Source: Ramlibacter paludis
Lineage (GTDB): Bacteria > Pseudomonadota > Gammaproteobacteria > Burkholderiales > Burkholderiaceae_C
Assembly (NCBI RefSeq): GCF_022012305.1
Contig: NZ_JAKLTM010000003.1
Coordinates: 62,001-126,000, forward strand
Direction of reading: 5' to 3'
Length of the DNA: 64,000 nucleotides
A program made the position numbers and the translations under genes. Positions 29,294 through 41,700 of this stretch are shown piece after piece (within the stretch, counting starts at the first letter, position 1; each line of letters opens with the position of its first letter). A model generated the notes under the pieces. That model did not search any database. It worked only from the letters and a program-made list of their open reading frames with translations, and was not told the origin of the DNA.

Positions 29294-30718
29294 ATGAGCA
29301 CGATCGACCTGCAAGCCAAGATCCCCAACAACGTTGCGCTGGGCGACAACCGCCAGCTGCAACGCGCCCTGGAGCACTGGCAGCCCGCCTTCCTCAACTG
29401 GTGGGACGAGATGGGGCCGAGCGACTTCAAGGCCAAGGAGGTGTACCTGCGCACCGCCGTGGGCGTCGACGCCCAGGGCTGGGCCCAGTACGGCTACACG
29501 CCCATGCCCGACTACCGCTGGGGCATCTTCCTGGCGGACAAGGAGGCGGACCGCAAGATCGGCTTCGGCGACCACATGGGCGAGGAGGTCTGGCAGGACG
29601 TGCCCGGCGAATACCGCTCCACCTTCCGCCGCCTGATCGTGACGCAGGGCGACACCGAGCCGGCCTCGGTGGAACAGCAGCGCCTGCTGGGCCACACCGC
29701 GCCTTCGCTGTACGACCTGCGCAACCTGTTCCAGGTGAACGTGGAAGAGGGCCGCCACCTGTGGGCCATGGTCTACCTGCTGCACGCGCACTTCGGCCGC
29801 GATGGCCGCGAAGAGGCGGAAGAACTGCTGATGCGTCACAGCGGCGACGCCGACAAGCCGCGCATCCTGGGCACCTTCAACGAGCCCATGGACAACTGGC
29901 TGTCCTTCTTCATGTTCACCTACTTCACCGACCGCGACGGCAAGTTCCAGCTCAAGTCCTTTGCCGAGAGCGCGTTCGACCCGCTGGCCCGAACGACCAA
30001 GTTCATGCTGACCGAGGAAGCGCACCACATGTTCGTGGGCGAGACCGGGGTCGGCCGCGTCATCAAGCGCAGCCTGGAAGTGATGAAGGAGCTGGACACC
30101 GACGACTGGAAGAAGGTGCGCGAGGCCGGCGCCATCGACCTGCCCACTATCCAGAAGTTCATGAACTTCTGGTTCACCAGCTCGCTCGACCTGTTCGGCT
30201 CCGAAGCCTCGTCGAACGCCGCGAACTACTTCGCCAACGGCATCAAGGGCCGGCCGGACGAAGCCAAGTTCGCCGACCACCGCGAAGTCGACACCTCCAT
30301 GACCATCAAGGTGCCGGACGGCCAGGGCGGCCTGAAGGACGAGTCCATCAGCGTGCGCAACGGCATCAACGAGGTGACGCGCCTGGAGTACGTGAAGGAC
30401 TGCAATGTCGGCGTGACGCGCTGGAACATGGCGATCAAGCGCGCCGGCGTGCCGTTCGAGCTGAAGCTGCCGTCCACGCGCTTCCGCCGCAACGTCGGCG
30501 TCTGGGCCGGCGTGCCCACCACGCCCGAAGGCCAGCCGATCACGCAGGCCGAGTTCGACGCCAAGAAGAACGACTGGCTGCCGACGCCGGAGGACATCGC
30601 CTTCGTCAAGAGCCTGATGCAGCGCGTGACCGAGCCGGGCAAGATGGCCGGCTGGATCGCGCCGCCCGACCGCGGCATCAACGCCAACGCCGTCGACTAC
30701 GAATACGTCAAGCTCTGA
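29294..30718 (+). CDS. boxB: Benzoyl-CoA 2,3-epoxidase, oxygenase subunit
   Basis: A 474-residue class I di-iron epoxidase using O2 to form 2,3-epoxybenzoyl-CoA. Di-iron ligands are visible as E152-x2-H155 (in VEEGRH) and E242-x2-H245 (in TEEAHH), with E122 and D213 as candidate remaining ligands, all offset by two from the published Azoarcus enzyme positions. Length matches BoxB (about 473 aa). It normally takes electrons from NADPH through the BoxA ferredoxin-type reductase; boxA does not follow here. The 3' end overlaps the convergent chemoreceptor gene by 22 bp. Confidence 0.95.
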   Translation: MSTIDLQAKIPNNVALGDNRQLQRALEHWQPAFLNWWDEMGPSDFKAKEVYLRTAVGVDAQGWAQYGYTPMPDYRWGIFLADKEADRKIGFGDHMGEEVWQDVPGEYRSTFRRLIVTQGDTEPASVEQQRLLGHTAPSLYDLRNLFQVNVEEGRHLWAMVYLLHAHFGRDGREEAEELLMRHSGDADKPRILGTFNEPMDNWLSFFMFTYFTDRDGKFQLKSFAESAFDPLARTTKFMLTEEAHHMFVGETGVGRVIKRSLEVMKELDTDDWKKVREAGAIDLPTIQKFMNFWFTSSLDLFGSEASSNAANYFANGIKGRPDEAKFADHREVDTSMTIKVPDGQGGLKDESISVRNGINEVTRLEYVKDCNVGVTRWNMAIKRAGVPFELKLPSTRFRRNVGVWAGVPTTPEGQPITQAEFDAKKNDWLPTPEDIAFVKSLMQRVTEPGKMAGWIAPPDRGINANAVDYEYVKL

Positions 30719-32283
30719 GGCGCCGGGGCGAACGGCAGGTTCGCCTCGACCCGGAAGGCCGACACCGCGCGCACCAGCATCTCGGCCTGGCGGCTGAGGC
30801 TCTCGGCGGCGGCGGCCGCTTCCTCGACGAGGGAAGCATTGCTCTGGGTGACGTGGTCCATCTGCGTCACCGCGTGGCTCACCTCGGCCACGCCCTTGTT
30901 CTGCTCCTGTGTCGCGCTGCTGATCTCGGCCAGCAGCGCCGTCATTTCCTCGGCCTGGCGCACCACCGCGCCCATGCTGCTGCCGGCATGGGCCGCCTGG
31001 CGCTCGCCCGCGCCGACCTTCTCCACGCTGGCGCCGATCAGGCCCTTGATCTCCTTGGCCGCCGCGGCGCTGCGCTGCGCCAGGGTGCGCACTTCCGCCG
31101 CCACCACGGCAAAGCCCCGGCCCTGGTCGCCCGCACGCGCCGCCTCGACGGCGGCGTTCAGCGCGAGGATGTTGGTCTGGAAGGCGATGCCGTCGATCAC
31201 GCCGGTGATCTCGCTGATGCGGCGGCTGGCGGCCGTTATGTCTTCCATCGTCGCCACCAGGTCGGCGACGGCGGCGCCGCTGACGCGCGCGGCCTGGCTG
31301 GTCGCCGCGGCCATGTCGCTGGCGGTGCGGGTGGTGTCCGCGTTGGCGCGCACGGTAGCGCTGATCTGCTCCATCGAGGCGGCCGTCTGCTGCAGGTTGC
31401 TGGCCTGTTCCTCGGTGCGCTGGCTCAGGTCCTGGTTGCCGTTCGCGATCTGCACGCTGCCGCTGGCGATGCCTTCGCTGCTCTGGCGCACCGTGCCCAC
31501 CAGGCGGACCAGGTTGTCGTTCATGCGCGCGAGGGCTGCCAGCAGCTGCGCGGTTTCGTCGTTGCCTTCCACCACGATGTGCGAGGTGAGGTCGCCCTGG
31601 GCCACCGTCTGCGCCACGCGCACGGCTTCGCCGATGCGGCGCACGATGGAGCGGCTGATCGTCCAGCTCACGAGCAGGAGCACGAGGGCGGCGAGCACCG
31701 TGCCGATGCCGACCACCAGGCCGGTCAGTTCCGAAGTCGCGCGGCTCTGCGCTTCCGCCTCGCGCGCGTTGGCGGCGATCAGGTCGCCAAGGGCGGCCAT
31801 CTCCTGCGCCAGCTGTTCGAAGCTGGCGCCGAAGGCGGGCAGCTGCCCCTGGGCCGCCAGCCGGTCGGTGTAGGCCAGGCCGGCCAGCGCGTTCGCCTGC
31901 GCCACGTAGGCTTCCAGCGTGGGGCGGACCTTCGCCACAGCGGCGCGGGCGGCGGGGCCGATGTCCAGGGTTTCCAGCTTGCGCATGGATTGCGTGAGTT
32001 CGGCGGCATCCGCCTGCACGGACTTGCGCACCGCCTTCACCTCATTCGGGTCGATCTCCTTGGCGCTGAGCATCGCGGACAGCACGTCGCCCCGCAGCGC
32101 GTCATGCGCCTGGTCCGCCGCGGCCTGGGCCCGCAGGGCTTCCTGCGCCAGCAGCACGCGGTCGGCGCCCACCGTGAGGTAGTGGCGGGCCACGAGGCCG
32201 GCGAACCCGGAGGCTGCCAGGCAGGCGACGGCAACGATGCTGAGCCCGATCAGTTTGCGGGCAATGGTCAGTTGGAACTTCAT
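30697..32283 (-). CDS. Methyl-accepting chemotaxis protein
   Basis: A 528-residue chemoreceptor. A membrane segment at about residues 10-32, a periplasmic four-helix-bundle-sized region to about 187, a second membrane helix at about 188-208 ([17 protein letters not shown]), a HAMP domain and a cytoplasmic signalling domain follow in order. The hairpin tip contains [21 protein letters not shown], the highly conserved CheA/CheW contact. No CheR-tethering pentapeptide ends the protein. It senses a periplasmic ligand; its convergent position beside boxB makes aromatic acids possible but this is speculation. Its stop codon lies inside the boxB coding end. Confidence 0.93.
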   Translation of the reverse strand: MKFQLTIARKLIGLSIVAVACLAASGFAGLVARHYLTVGADRVLLAQEALRAQAAADQAHDALRGDVLSAMLSAKEIDPNEVKAVRKSVQADAAELTQSMRKLETLDIGPAARAAVAKVRPTLEAYVAQANALAGLAYTDRLAAQGQLPAFGASFEQLAQEMAALGDLIAANAREAEAQSRATSELTGLVVGIGTVLAALVLLLVSWTISRSIVRRIGEAVRVAQTVAQGDLTSHIVVEGNDETAQLLAALARMNDNLVRLVGTVRQSSEGIASGSVQIANGNQDLSQRTEEQASNLQQTAASMEQISATVRANADTTRTASDMAAATSQAARVSGAAVADLVATMEDITAASRRISEITGVIDGIAFQTNILALNAAVEAARAGDQGRGFAVVAAEVRTLAQRSAAAAKEIKGLIGASVEKVGAGERQAAHAGSSMGAVVRQAEEMTALLAEISSATQEQNKGVAEVSHAVTQMDHVTQSNASLVEEAAAAAESLSRQAEMLVRAVSAFRVEANLPFAPAPQSLTYS

Positions 32284-32350
32284 CAGGGAGGGCGTGGCGC
32301 GGGCAAAGCCTTTGAAGTTAGCACGCGGCCGGTGCGCGGGGCAATTCGCG

Positions 32351-32372
32351 GCGCCCGCTTTGCGGCGGGCGC
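32351..32372. other. GC-rich hairpin upstream of tRNA-Pro
   Basis: Arms GCGCCCGC and GCGGGCGC around a 6-nt loop form an 8-bp perfect stem between the chemoreceptor start and the tRNA gene. No T-tract follows on either strand, so terminator function is uncertain. Confidence 0.35.
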
Positions 32373-32427
32373 GCCACCAACTTCTTCACGGGATGGATGA
32401 GTTCGGCGCTGCGAGCGGGCTGCCCGC

Positions 32428-32433
32428 TAGAAT
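32428..32433 (+). promoter_or_regulatory. Candidate -10 element for tRNA-Pro
   Basis: TAGAAT lies 10 bp before the mature tRNA 5' end. No good -35 is visible at normal spacing in this GC-rich stretch. Confidence 0.4.
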
Positions 32434-32443
32434 GGAGCCTTGT

Positions 32444-32520
<77 letters not shown>

Positions 32521-32780
32521 TCTTCCACACGCCACTTCGGTCCCGCAATGGGACACCGCACCGCATGCATGCCATGGCGAGTGCGACACCGTCGTTACAC
32601 ACTGTGTGCATTTGAAAAGCCGCTAGGCCGGCCTAGGCCGTTGCCCTATAACGGCTGACGCCGAGGCTGTTAACGGCGAAACATCGAATAGCCGGTACTC
32701 CAAAAGTACTCAAGACCGGGGGAGATTCGACCCGACGAATGAGTCTGGGCAGGCGCCATGCCTGTCCGAGGGGCTGCCGC
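32521..32780 (+). other. 260-bp palindrome-rich leader before the giant gene
   Basis: No gene is seen here. The stretch contains a 14-bp perfect palindrome CTAGGCCGGCCTAG (32623-32636) overlapping GGCCTAGGCC (32630-32639), the hairpin CCGTT/AACGG (32638-32654), GTACT/AGTAC around CCAAA (32695-32709) and GGGCAGGC/GCCTGTCC (32747-32767, one mismatch). The last ends directly against the ribosome-binding site GAGGGG (32768-32773) of the giant gene. TATAAC at 32647-32652 is a possible -10 without a matching -35. Confidence 0.5.
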
Positions 32781-35700
32781 ATGTCAAACGTTCGCTCGCT
32801 GCGCGACGTGTTCGCGCGTTCGTGGATCGCTACGCAGATCCGCAAGGTCTTCGGCTCCGAAGCACCTGTCCTGCCTTCCAGGCGCGAGGAAGCGCGCCGG
32901 GCGAGGGAACACAAGCAGGACGCGCATCGCCAGCGCGCCCAGGTGCAGTTCCGGCGCTCGCGGCGGCCGATGCACCGGCGCCAGGCCTTCGGCCTCGAGC
33001 CGATGGAGCCGCGGCTGCTGCTGTCGGCGGACATCACCTACGTCGATCCGGCCTCCGGCATGCAGGCAAGCCTCGGCGAACCCGGGTCGATCTCCGACGC
33101 CACGGACACGTCCGATGCGGGGTCCGTCCTCACGACGCCCAGCGTCGTGATCAGTGCCAATGCCGCCGGCGCACAGGACACCAATGCCCCGCGTCCGCAG
33201 CTGTTCTTCCTGGACGTCGACGGCGCCGACGACGTCGACTACCACGGGCCGGTGCAGGTCGAGGACATCGATGTCGCCGCGTACGCCGCGCCGACGTCCC
33301 TCGCAGGCCAGGAAAGCGCCATCCTCACCCGCTTGGTCGACACCCTCGACGACATGTTCGCCGAGTGGGGGGCGCTGTTCACGACGGACCGCCCGGACGA
33401 CGGCGCGTACTCGACGATCTACCTGGGCGGCGACGGCTCCTGGGCGTCTGCGTGGGGTGACTACTTCGGCGTGGCCGAGAAGGTCGACGTTGGCAACCTC
33501 GATGCGCGCGACACCGCGTTCGTGTTCACCGACACCTTCGCGGGCGCCGACAACTACCTGGACCTGCTCGTCGACGTGGTGTCCCACGAGGCCGGGCACC
33601 TGCTGGGCGGACAGCACCAGGTGCAGGCCGGCCGCGGACCGCTGGCGGCGGTCGCCTTCGACCCGAAGGTCCACGTCGAGATCGGCAAGGATGCGGTCGC
33701 GGACGCGATCGCCGACGGCAAGGTCACCATCAACATCGGCGGGGTCGACCAGGAATTCGTCGTCCATCCCAAGCTGGTCGCGGCATTCCAGAACTGGATG
33801 CCTTACTACAACGCAGGTGCGGTCGGCGGCGACGGCTTCCCCGACGTGGTGATGGGGCAGTTCGGCATCCACCCCATCGAGCACGCCACCTGGCTCACGC
33901 GCGTGCTCGACATGGCCTGGGCGGCGCAGGACGACCCCTGGTACACGGACCAGGAGAAGGGCCAGATCCTGGCGTGGTCGTACGGCCTGCTCACGCACTC
34001 CGCGGGCGACCATTTCGCGCACACGCTGGTGAACGAATTCGCCGAAGGCGTGGCGCCCGGCTTCGTCCTGGCCGGCGAGTCGATCACCACCGACCAGCGC
34101 GACCTCGGCAACATGCTGCGCCACTTCATGACGGAGGCTTACATCGCCGACGCGATGGAGGGCGTCGACACGAACGACGACATCACGCAGGTCGTGGCGC
34201 CCCCTGGCGACAACTACACCGTGAGCGGCGACTACAGCAGCGTCAGCACGCCCGGCATCGAGTTCGCCGCGCCGACCCGCTTCATCTACGAAGCCCTGCT
34301 GCGCCCGTTCGCGGCCGACCCGACCGCCATCGCCGAGATGAAGTGGGAGAAGGGGACGCTGGAGATCAAGAACGGCAACCAGCTGGTCCGCAGCGACACC
34401 GATGCGAAGTGGGGCGAGCCAGCGGAGCTTTTCGCCAAGGGCGACGGGTTCAAGGTCGGCCAGAAGATCACGGTCAGCGGTTTCTCCAATGCGGCGAACA
34501 ACGGCACCTTCATCGTGAAGGCCGTGACGGACAGCGTGCTGACGCTGGATACCACCACGCTGGTGGACGAACAGGCGAGCGGCGACGAGAAAGTCCGTGT
34601 GTTCGTGCCGCACACCGAGGCGACGACCATCACGGTCAACGACGCCGACAACACCTTCACCCGCGCCACCGGCAGCTTCAAGTCCGACGGCTTCGTCGAA
34701 GGCCAGCGCTTCACCGTCTACGGATTGCACAACTACCAGGGCTACTACCTGGTCAAGTCGGTTTCCGAAGACGGCAAGACATTGACGGTCCTGCAGAACC
34801 TCAACAGCGGCTACGAGGTCGGCAACGGCGACGAGACGCTCGTCGTGCTGGGCAGCCGCGGCGCGGTGGTCGACGCCATCTACAAGCTCCGCGACTTTCT
34901 CGAGAAGAAGGCGATCGACAGCGGCCCGCGCCAGGACTTCGGGCTGCTGCTGCTGCAATGGGCCGCGGCGACGGCGGGCGACCCGCTCGTCACCAAGCCG
35001 ACGACCGACCAGCTGGCGGGCGCCTACCTCTACAACTGGATCGAGGACATCGACGCGGGCATCGAGAACTGGGCCGAGGTCGGCCTGGCCTTCACCAAGG
35101 CGATGTGGGATCCGCAGAGCAAGCGCGACCTGCAGAACTCGGTGGCGGACGAGGACAACCCGAGCATCACCGACTCCGTCCTTGGCGGGGATCCCAGCAG
35201 CGGCAACTACATCCTGCGCCGCGACTCGGAAGCCAGCGTCGGCGTGCTCGACGTCTTCGTCAAGGAACTCGACGACCCCAACAACGACGACGACACCAAT
35301 GACGGCTACATCGACCGGTACCTGCTGCCGATGGTGGGCCTGCCCGATTTCACGGGCGACGTCCGCGAGGCGCTCGCCGACGTGGGCGAGGCGATCGACG
35401 AGTTCCTGGCGCCCATCCTCGACCCGATCAAGGAGGCGATCCTGCCCATCAAGGCCGGCATCGCCGAAATCCAGGAGTTCGTCAACGACTTCCTGAAAGA
35501 CCAGTTCAAGCAATACACGGGCGTCGATTTCGAGATCTTCGACTTCCTGCGGGGGCTGAACACGAAGATGGACATGGCGTCGCTCACGGTCGGCGCCGGC
35601 CTGCCGGACGAAGTCGTCATTCCGCTGTTCAAGCCGGGCGACCACGCGCGGCTCGATGCGTACCTCGGGCTGGACGACCCGCACCACGAGCCCGCGCCGG

Positions 35701-38700
35701 GCGGCACGCAGTACCTCGATCCGGGCCTCGGCATCAGCATCCAGTTCTACGCCGGCCCGGAAGACGGCACGAACCCGGACGGCCAGCTCAGCGACGACGC
35801 GGCCTTCGTGAAGGACGAATTCGCGGCCTACAAGAACGCGGTGATCGTCACGAAGCTGATGTACCTGATGGAGACGCCGCCGGACGGCGAAACCACCAGT
35901 GCCGGCCAGCTTAGCGCGCTCTACTCCGCCCTCAGCGGCACGACGTACAACTTCACCAAGCTCAACATGCATGGTGCCCACGGCGGCAACATCCTCACCA
36001 CCACGCTGCCGGGCGTTGCGGGGGACAGGCCGTGGATGGACTCGATCGACGCCGACAACGTCTGGCGGGCCGACAGCCAGACCGCCACGACGGCGCTGTT
36101 CCGCGTCAACATCAAGAACGACCAGGCCCAACCGGCCGTCTTCGAGAAGACGGGGCTGGCGGCCGGCCAGTACAAGGTCTACGCCACCTGGGCGGCGAAC
36201 GTCACGCAGGACGTGCCCGACCAGGAGAACCCGGGCTTTCCGAACAACAAGATGCTGCCGGCCAAGGAGGCTCAGTACCAGGTGTTCGACGGGGCAGCTC
36301 CCGAAGGCTCGGCGGTGGTCAAGGACCAGCGCGTCTTCGCCAACGACTTCGAGCACGACGGCCTGGGCTTCGCCGAACTCGGTACCTTCGACATCACCAG
36401 CGGCACGCTGCGCATCGAGCTCCGCAACGCCGTGGGCGCGTTCGACAACCTCATCGCCGGCCCGATCCTCGTGGTGCCCGTGGCCAGCCCGGGATCCGCC
36501 TTCCGCATCCAGAACGACCGCGACCCGAGCACGCTCGCGCCGCTTCCTGGCAGCGGCTACAGCGAGACCGGTTCCGGTGCCTGGACCGACCTGGCCTACC
36601 CCACGAGCCCGGGGAACAACCCGCTGTGGGAAAGCGCGCTGCTGCGCGATGGCTTCCGGGCCCTGTTCACCGACTGGCGCAACGGCGCCCTGAGCTTCCC
36701 CGACCTGGGCGACCCGACCTCGCCCGATCCCAACACCGTCCCCATCGCGAAGACGCAGCGCGCATCGCACGTGACGCGCTTCCAGGAGTTCACGCCCACC
36801 GCCGACATCGAGCACGAACTGCCCTTGTTCGGGTCGAACCTGACGCTGCGCTTCATCGAGAAGACGCCCGGTGGCGCCGACTGGCTCCAGCTCATCGACA
36901 ACGACGACGGCGGCGCCGTGCTTGCCGAGTACGACATCGGCACCGACACGGTGCTTGCGGTCGACATCAAGCCCTACTCGCTGCTCGGCGTCGAGATCGG
37001 CGGCCAGGGCGAGGACATCCTCACGGTGGACCTCGCCTTCAACGGAACGCCGGACCATGCCCAGCGCCCGGCGCTGCACATCACGTTCAACGGCGCCGAC
37101 GAGATCCTGCCGAACGACCTGACCTCGGTGAGCGACCTGCTGATCCTGCGGTCCGACGACGCCACCCCTTACACCCTCAGCGCGCTCGACATCGACAGCA
37201 CGGAATCGGTGCGGGTCGAGGGCAGCGGCAACATCATCGTTGCCCAGGACATGTCCATCGACGTGCGGGCCACGGACCGCGCGCAGTATTCGTCCCTGGT
37301 CGACCTCGTGTGGGCCAACTCCGGCGCGAACATCGACGTCGTGAGCGGATCGATCACCGCCGGGGAGTTCTTCCTCACGGCGGTGTCCACGCAGATCCTG
37401 GACGTGGCGGGCTTCGAGCTCGGCGGCTTCCAGGTCGGCGTGCTGAACTCGATCTCCAACGCGCGGATCGACGTGGGCGGCACCACTTCGATCACCACGA
37501 CGACGGGCGGCATCAACATCGGCGCGAGTTCGGCCATCCTGGCGCACAACGTGCTGGCGGCCAACCCGGGCGGCGATGCGGACACCGACGCGGCGGTGGC
37601 CAGCACCACGATCTTCACCAAGGCGTATGCCCGGGTGCACGACTCCGTCACCCTGGACTCGGCCGGGGAACTGATCATCACCGCCGGCAACTCCGCCGAC
37701 CTCAAGGCGATCGCCGACGGCTCGGCCGGCGGCGCCGGGGCGAGCCTCGGCTTCGGCCTGGTCCTCGCGGACACCGAGGCGTCGATCGCCGGTGACGCCA
37801 CGGCGGCAGTCGACGGCGCCACCACGCTGGCCGCCAACGCGGACTTCGTGCTCGAAGTCATGTCCAAGGCCACGGAAGACGGCGTGAGCGCGCCCGTCAA
37901 GTTCGACGGCAGCGATGCGGCCAAGGTCGACGTGGCCGCCGACACCATCGACCTCGGCGCCGGCCACGGGCTCGCGACCGGCGACCGGGTCGTCTACAGC
38001 CACGGCAAGGACGGCACCGACGTCGGCGGCCTCCAGGACGGCAAGGCTTATTTCGTCAGCATGACGGACAGCAAGGCCAAGTTCTACGACACCAAGGAAC
38101 ATGCGGATGCGGGCGGCACCGACGGCCTGGTCGACCTCACCGCCGTCGGCACGGGCAAGGCCCACACCGTCCAGAAGCAGAACGCCGCCCCGATCAAGTT
38201 CAACGCTACGACGGCCGGCGTCGTCGACACCGGCGCCGACTCCATCGATGTCGGTGCCGACCACGGCCTGAAGACCGGCGACCGGGTCACCTACAACCAC
38301 GGCGACGGCGGCACCGACGTCGGCGGCCTGCAGGACGGCAAGGCCTATTTCGTCCGCATGTCGGGCAACGAGGCCAAGTTCTTCGACACCAAGGAACACG
38401 CGCTCGACCCGGACGGCGGCACCGCCGGCCTGCGCGACCTCACGGCGGCGGGCACGGGCACGGCCCACACCCTGACCAAGTCCACCAAGACCGAGAGCGC
38501 GCTGGCCGACCCGAACCAGGACGGCGACACCAAGGACGCCGCCAAGACGAGCGACGGCGAGGTCAAGTACGCCGCCGCGCTGGCGGGTGCCGGCCTCGAA
38601 AGCGGCACGCGCGCGTTCCTGGCGTCCACCGGGGACATCACGACCGTGGGCGCCCTGACGATCACTTCGGATTCGGTGGCCGCGGTCAGCGCCAAGGCCG

Positions 38701-41700
38701 ACGGCAGTTCGAAGATCGAGAGCGCGGACGATACCAACCTCGGCATCGCCGTGGGCGTGAGCGTCGGCGTGCTCACCACGGAAGCGTCCATCGGTGGAAC
38801 CGGCGCCGTGAGCGCCACTTCGGTCACGCTGAAGGCGGACCTGAAGGGCGCCGATACCTTCGTGGCCGAGGCAACCTCGGGCGCCAGCGGCGGCGACACC
38901 GGCGTGGCCGGCGCCCTGGCCGTCAACGTCGTGACCAGCCGCGTCGAGGCGAAGATCGCCGACGGCGCCACGGTGCACGTCTCCGGCGACGTGAGCATCA
39001 GCGCGAAGAACGAGATTTCGAGCGCGATCAAGTCCACGGGCAAGCAGGAAGGCGGCGGCAAGACCGGCGTGGGCGCGTCGGTGGCACTGAACATCATCGA
39101 CATGGACACCCTGGCCCTGCTGGGCGAGGGCGCGATCGTCACCGGGGCGAAGGACCTGAGCCTGGCGGCCAGCTCGAAGAACGACGTAGCGACCACCGCC
39201 AAGGGTGGCTCGGAGGGCGGGACCTCGGTGACCCCGGTGGTCGCCGTCGCCCTGGTGTTCGACGACACCGCGGCAGAGATCCGTGCCGGCGACCTGTTGA
39301 CGCTGACCGGTGCGCTGAAGGCCGAGGCCACGCAGGGCGGCGACATCAGGACCGAGGCCGAGGGCGAAGCCGAAGGCACGAAGACGGCGGTCGGTGCGTC
39401 GCTCGGGCTCACGATCGCCGATGGAGCGGCGGCCGCCGCGCTGATGCGCGACGTCACGGCGACCGGCGCCATCGCCGTCCAGTCGCACGGCAGCATGCGC
39501 TCGCGCAGCAACGCCAAGGCCGGCGCCGCGGGAGCCAAGGAAGAAGACACCGCCCCCGAGGCGACGCAGGACGACGACAAGGTCAACAAGCAGACCCAGA
39601 AGCAGGCGGATTTCGCGACCGACCAGAAGAACGACCGGACCGGCAGCAACGACGCGAAGACGACCACGCCGGATGCCTCCACGTCGGACGGCAAGATCAG
39701 CGTCGCTGCCGCCATCGCGCTGAACATCAGCACCGCCTCCGCGACCGCCACGGTCGGGGACGGCGTGACGCTGAACGCGGGCGGCGCCGTCACGGTGCGC
39801 AGCGCGGCCAACCACGACGGCGTGTCGGACGCCGACGGCAGCGCCACCACCCTGGCCGACGGCAAGGCCATCGGTGCCGCCGTGGCGCTGAGCGTGACCA
39901 ACACGACGAACACCGCGACCGTCGGCGCGTCGACCACGATCACCGCCGACGGGCTCACCGTCGAAGCGGCCATGCTCGCCCGCGAGGTCAAGGTCAAGCC
40001 CACCCAGTCGCCCATCGTGGACGTGGACAAGAACACGATCTTCATCGACGACGACGAGGTCAAGGGACTTTCCACCGGCGACGAGGTCGTCTATTTCGAC
40101 GGCGACCTCCTCAACGACCACAGCATCGGCGGGCTGAGCGACGGCACCACCTATTACCTGATCGTCGTCGGCGAGGGCAAGATCAAGCTGGCGACCTCCA
40201 AGGCCAATGCGGAGGCCGGCACCGCGATCGACCTCACCTCCCAGGGCTCGGGGACCGGCCACACGCTCAGCCGGATCACCTTCAGCGACCTCGGGAAGCT
40301 CATCGATCTCAACCCGATCGACCTGCTGATGAAGGTGGGCAACCCGCTCATCACGTTCGACGCGACGGGCAACCACTACGAGATGGAACTCGGTGACGCC
40401 ACCGGCCTGAATACCGGCGACGTGGTCACCTACAACAAGGGCGCTGCCGGCAACACCGCGATCGGCGGCCTTGTGGATGGCCAGAGCTACTTCGCGATCG
40501 TCGAAGACAACGGCAAGCTGAAAGTGGCCGCGACGTACGCCGATGCCATCGCGGGCAAGAAGATCACGCTCACCGGCAAGGGCACCGGCGACGGGCACAA
40601 GTTCAGCGAGTCCACGCACAGCTCCGCCGCATTCGCGACCTCGGGGGCCAGCGGTGGCAAGATCGGCGTGGCCGGATCGGTCGCCATCAACTACTCGGCG
40701 GGGACGACCGCGGCGACCGTGGGCAGCGGTTCGACCATCACCCTGGTCGACGGCGTCGACGCCGGCACGGACAAGCCCGATGCCGTGCTGAACGCGGACT
40801 CGAGCAGCAACAACCTGGCCAAGGCCGATCCCAAGCGCACGACGGCCGGCAAGAGCGTGGGCGTGGGCCTTTCCTTCGCGATCGACATCGGCCTGCACGA
40901 TGCCAATGCGATCCTCGCCGACACGGCGACGCTGAGCGGCGCCAAGGATGTGAGCGTGACGGCCGACGGCGTCCACACGATGGACACCGAGGCCAAGGCA
41001 GGTGCGGGCGCGCCCAAGGAAGGCAAGGCCGTCGGCGGCTCGATCGCGCTATCCGTTTCCGACAACGACAGCATGGCCATCGTCGGGACGGGGTCCGAGC
41101 TCGATGCGGATGGCAACCTCGTCATCCACGGCTTGAGCGGCAACACCCAGATCACCAAGGGCGATGCCGACACCGAGGGCGGCGCCACCGGCGTGGGGGT
41201 CGCCATCGCACTCGGCTGGGTCGACGACGACGTCACCGCCCGGCTCGCCCGCGATGTGGCGACCGGCGCGGCCACCGCGAACGACGTGACGGTCGAAGCC
41301 AAGGCGACGGTCAGCGTCACGACGGCCGCTTCCGCCAGCGCAATGGGCGAGAAGAACGCCGAAGAAGGCGGCAAGACCGCCGAGGAGAAGACGGGTTCGC
41401 AGACGGACTTCGCCAAGGACCGCAGTGGCAAGGACCTGGCCAAGCCGGCGCCGCAGACCCAGGTGGCGAAGGCCAACAACGACGCGCAGAGCCAGACCAG
41501 CGATCCGGGCGGGCAGGGCAACGAAAACGCCACCCAGGGCTCCACCCAGACCTCCGGCGGCGTGCTGCGCATCGCCGCTTCGATCGGCGGCTCGGTGGTC
41601 GTCTCGGACGTGTCGGCAGAGATCACCAACGGTCTCACGATCGACGCGAGCGGAAACCTGTCCGTCAAGGCGATCAGCGACGTCGACGCCAAGACCGAGG

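Noticed and set aside
32351..32372. Terminator before the tRNA
   Set aside because: The stem is perfect but no T-tract follows on either strand, so it is kept only as a hairpin.
29401..32400. A 999-codon plus-strand frame across boxB and the chemoreceptor
   Set aside because: It is out of frame with boxB and antisense to the chemoreceptor; no domain is seen.
32521..32780. Integration site or genomic island boundary at the tRNA 3' end
   Set aside because: A tRNA next to an unusual giant gene is suggestive, but no integrase and no repeat of the tRNA 3' end are found downstream in the window.
32784..40976. A 2,730-codon open frame on the minus strand
   Set aside because: Same cause: antisense shadow of the giant gene, ending at the complement of its second codon (TCA).
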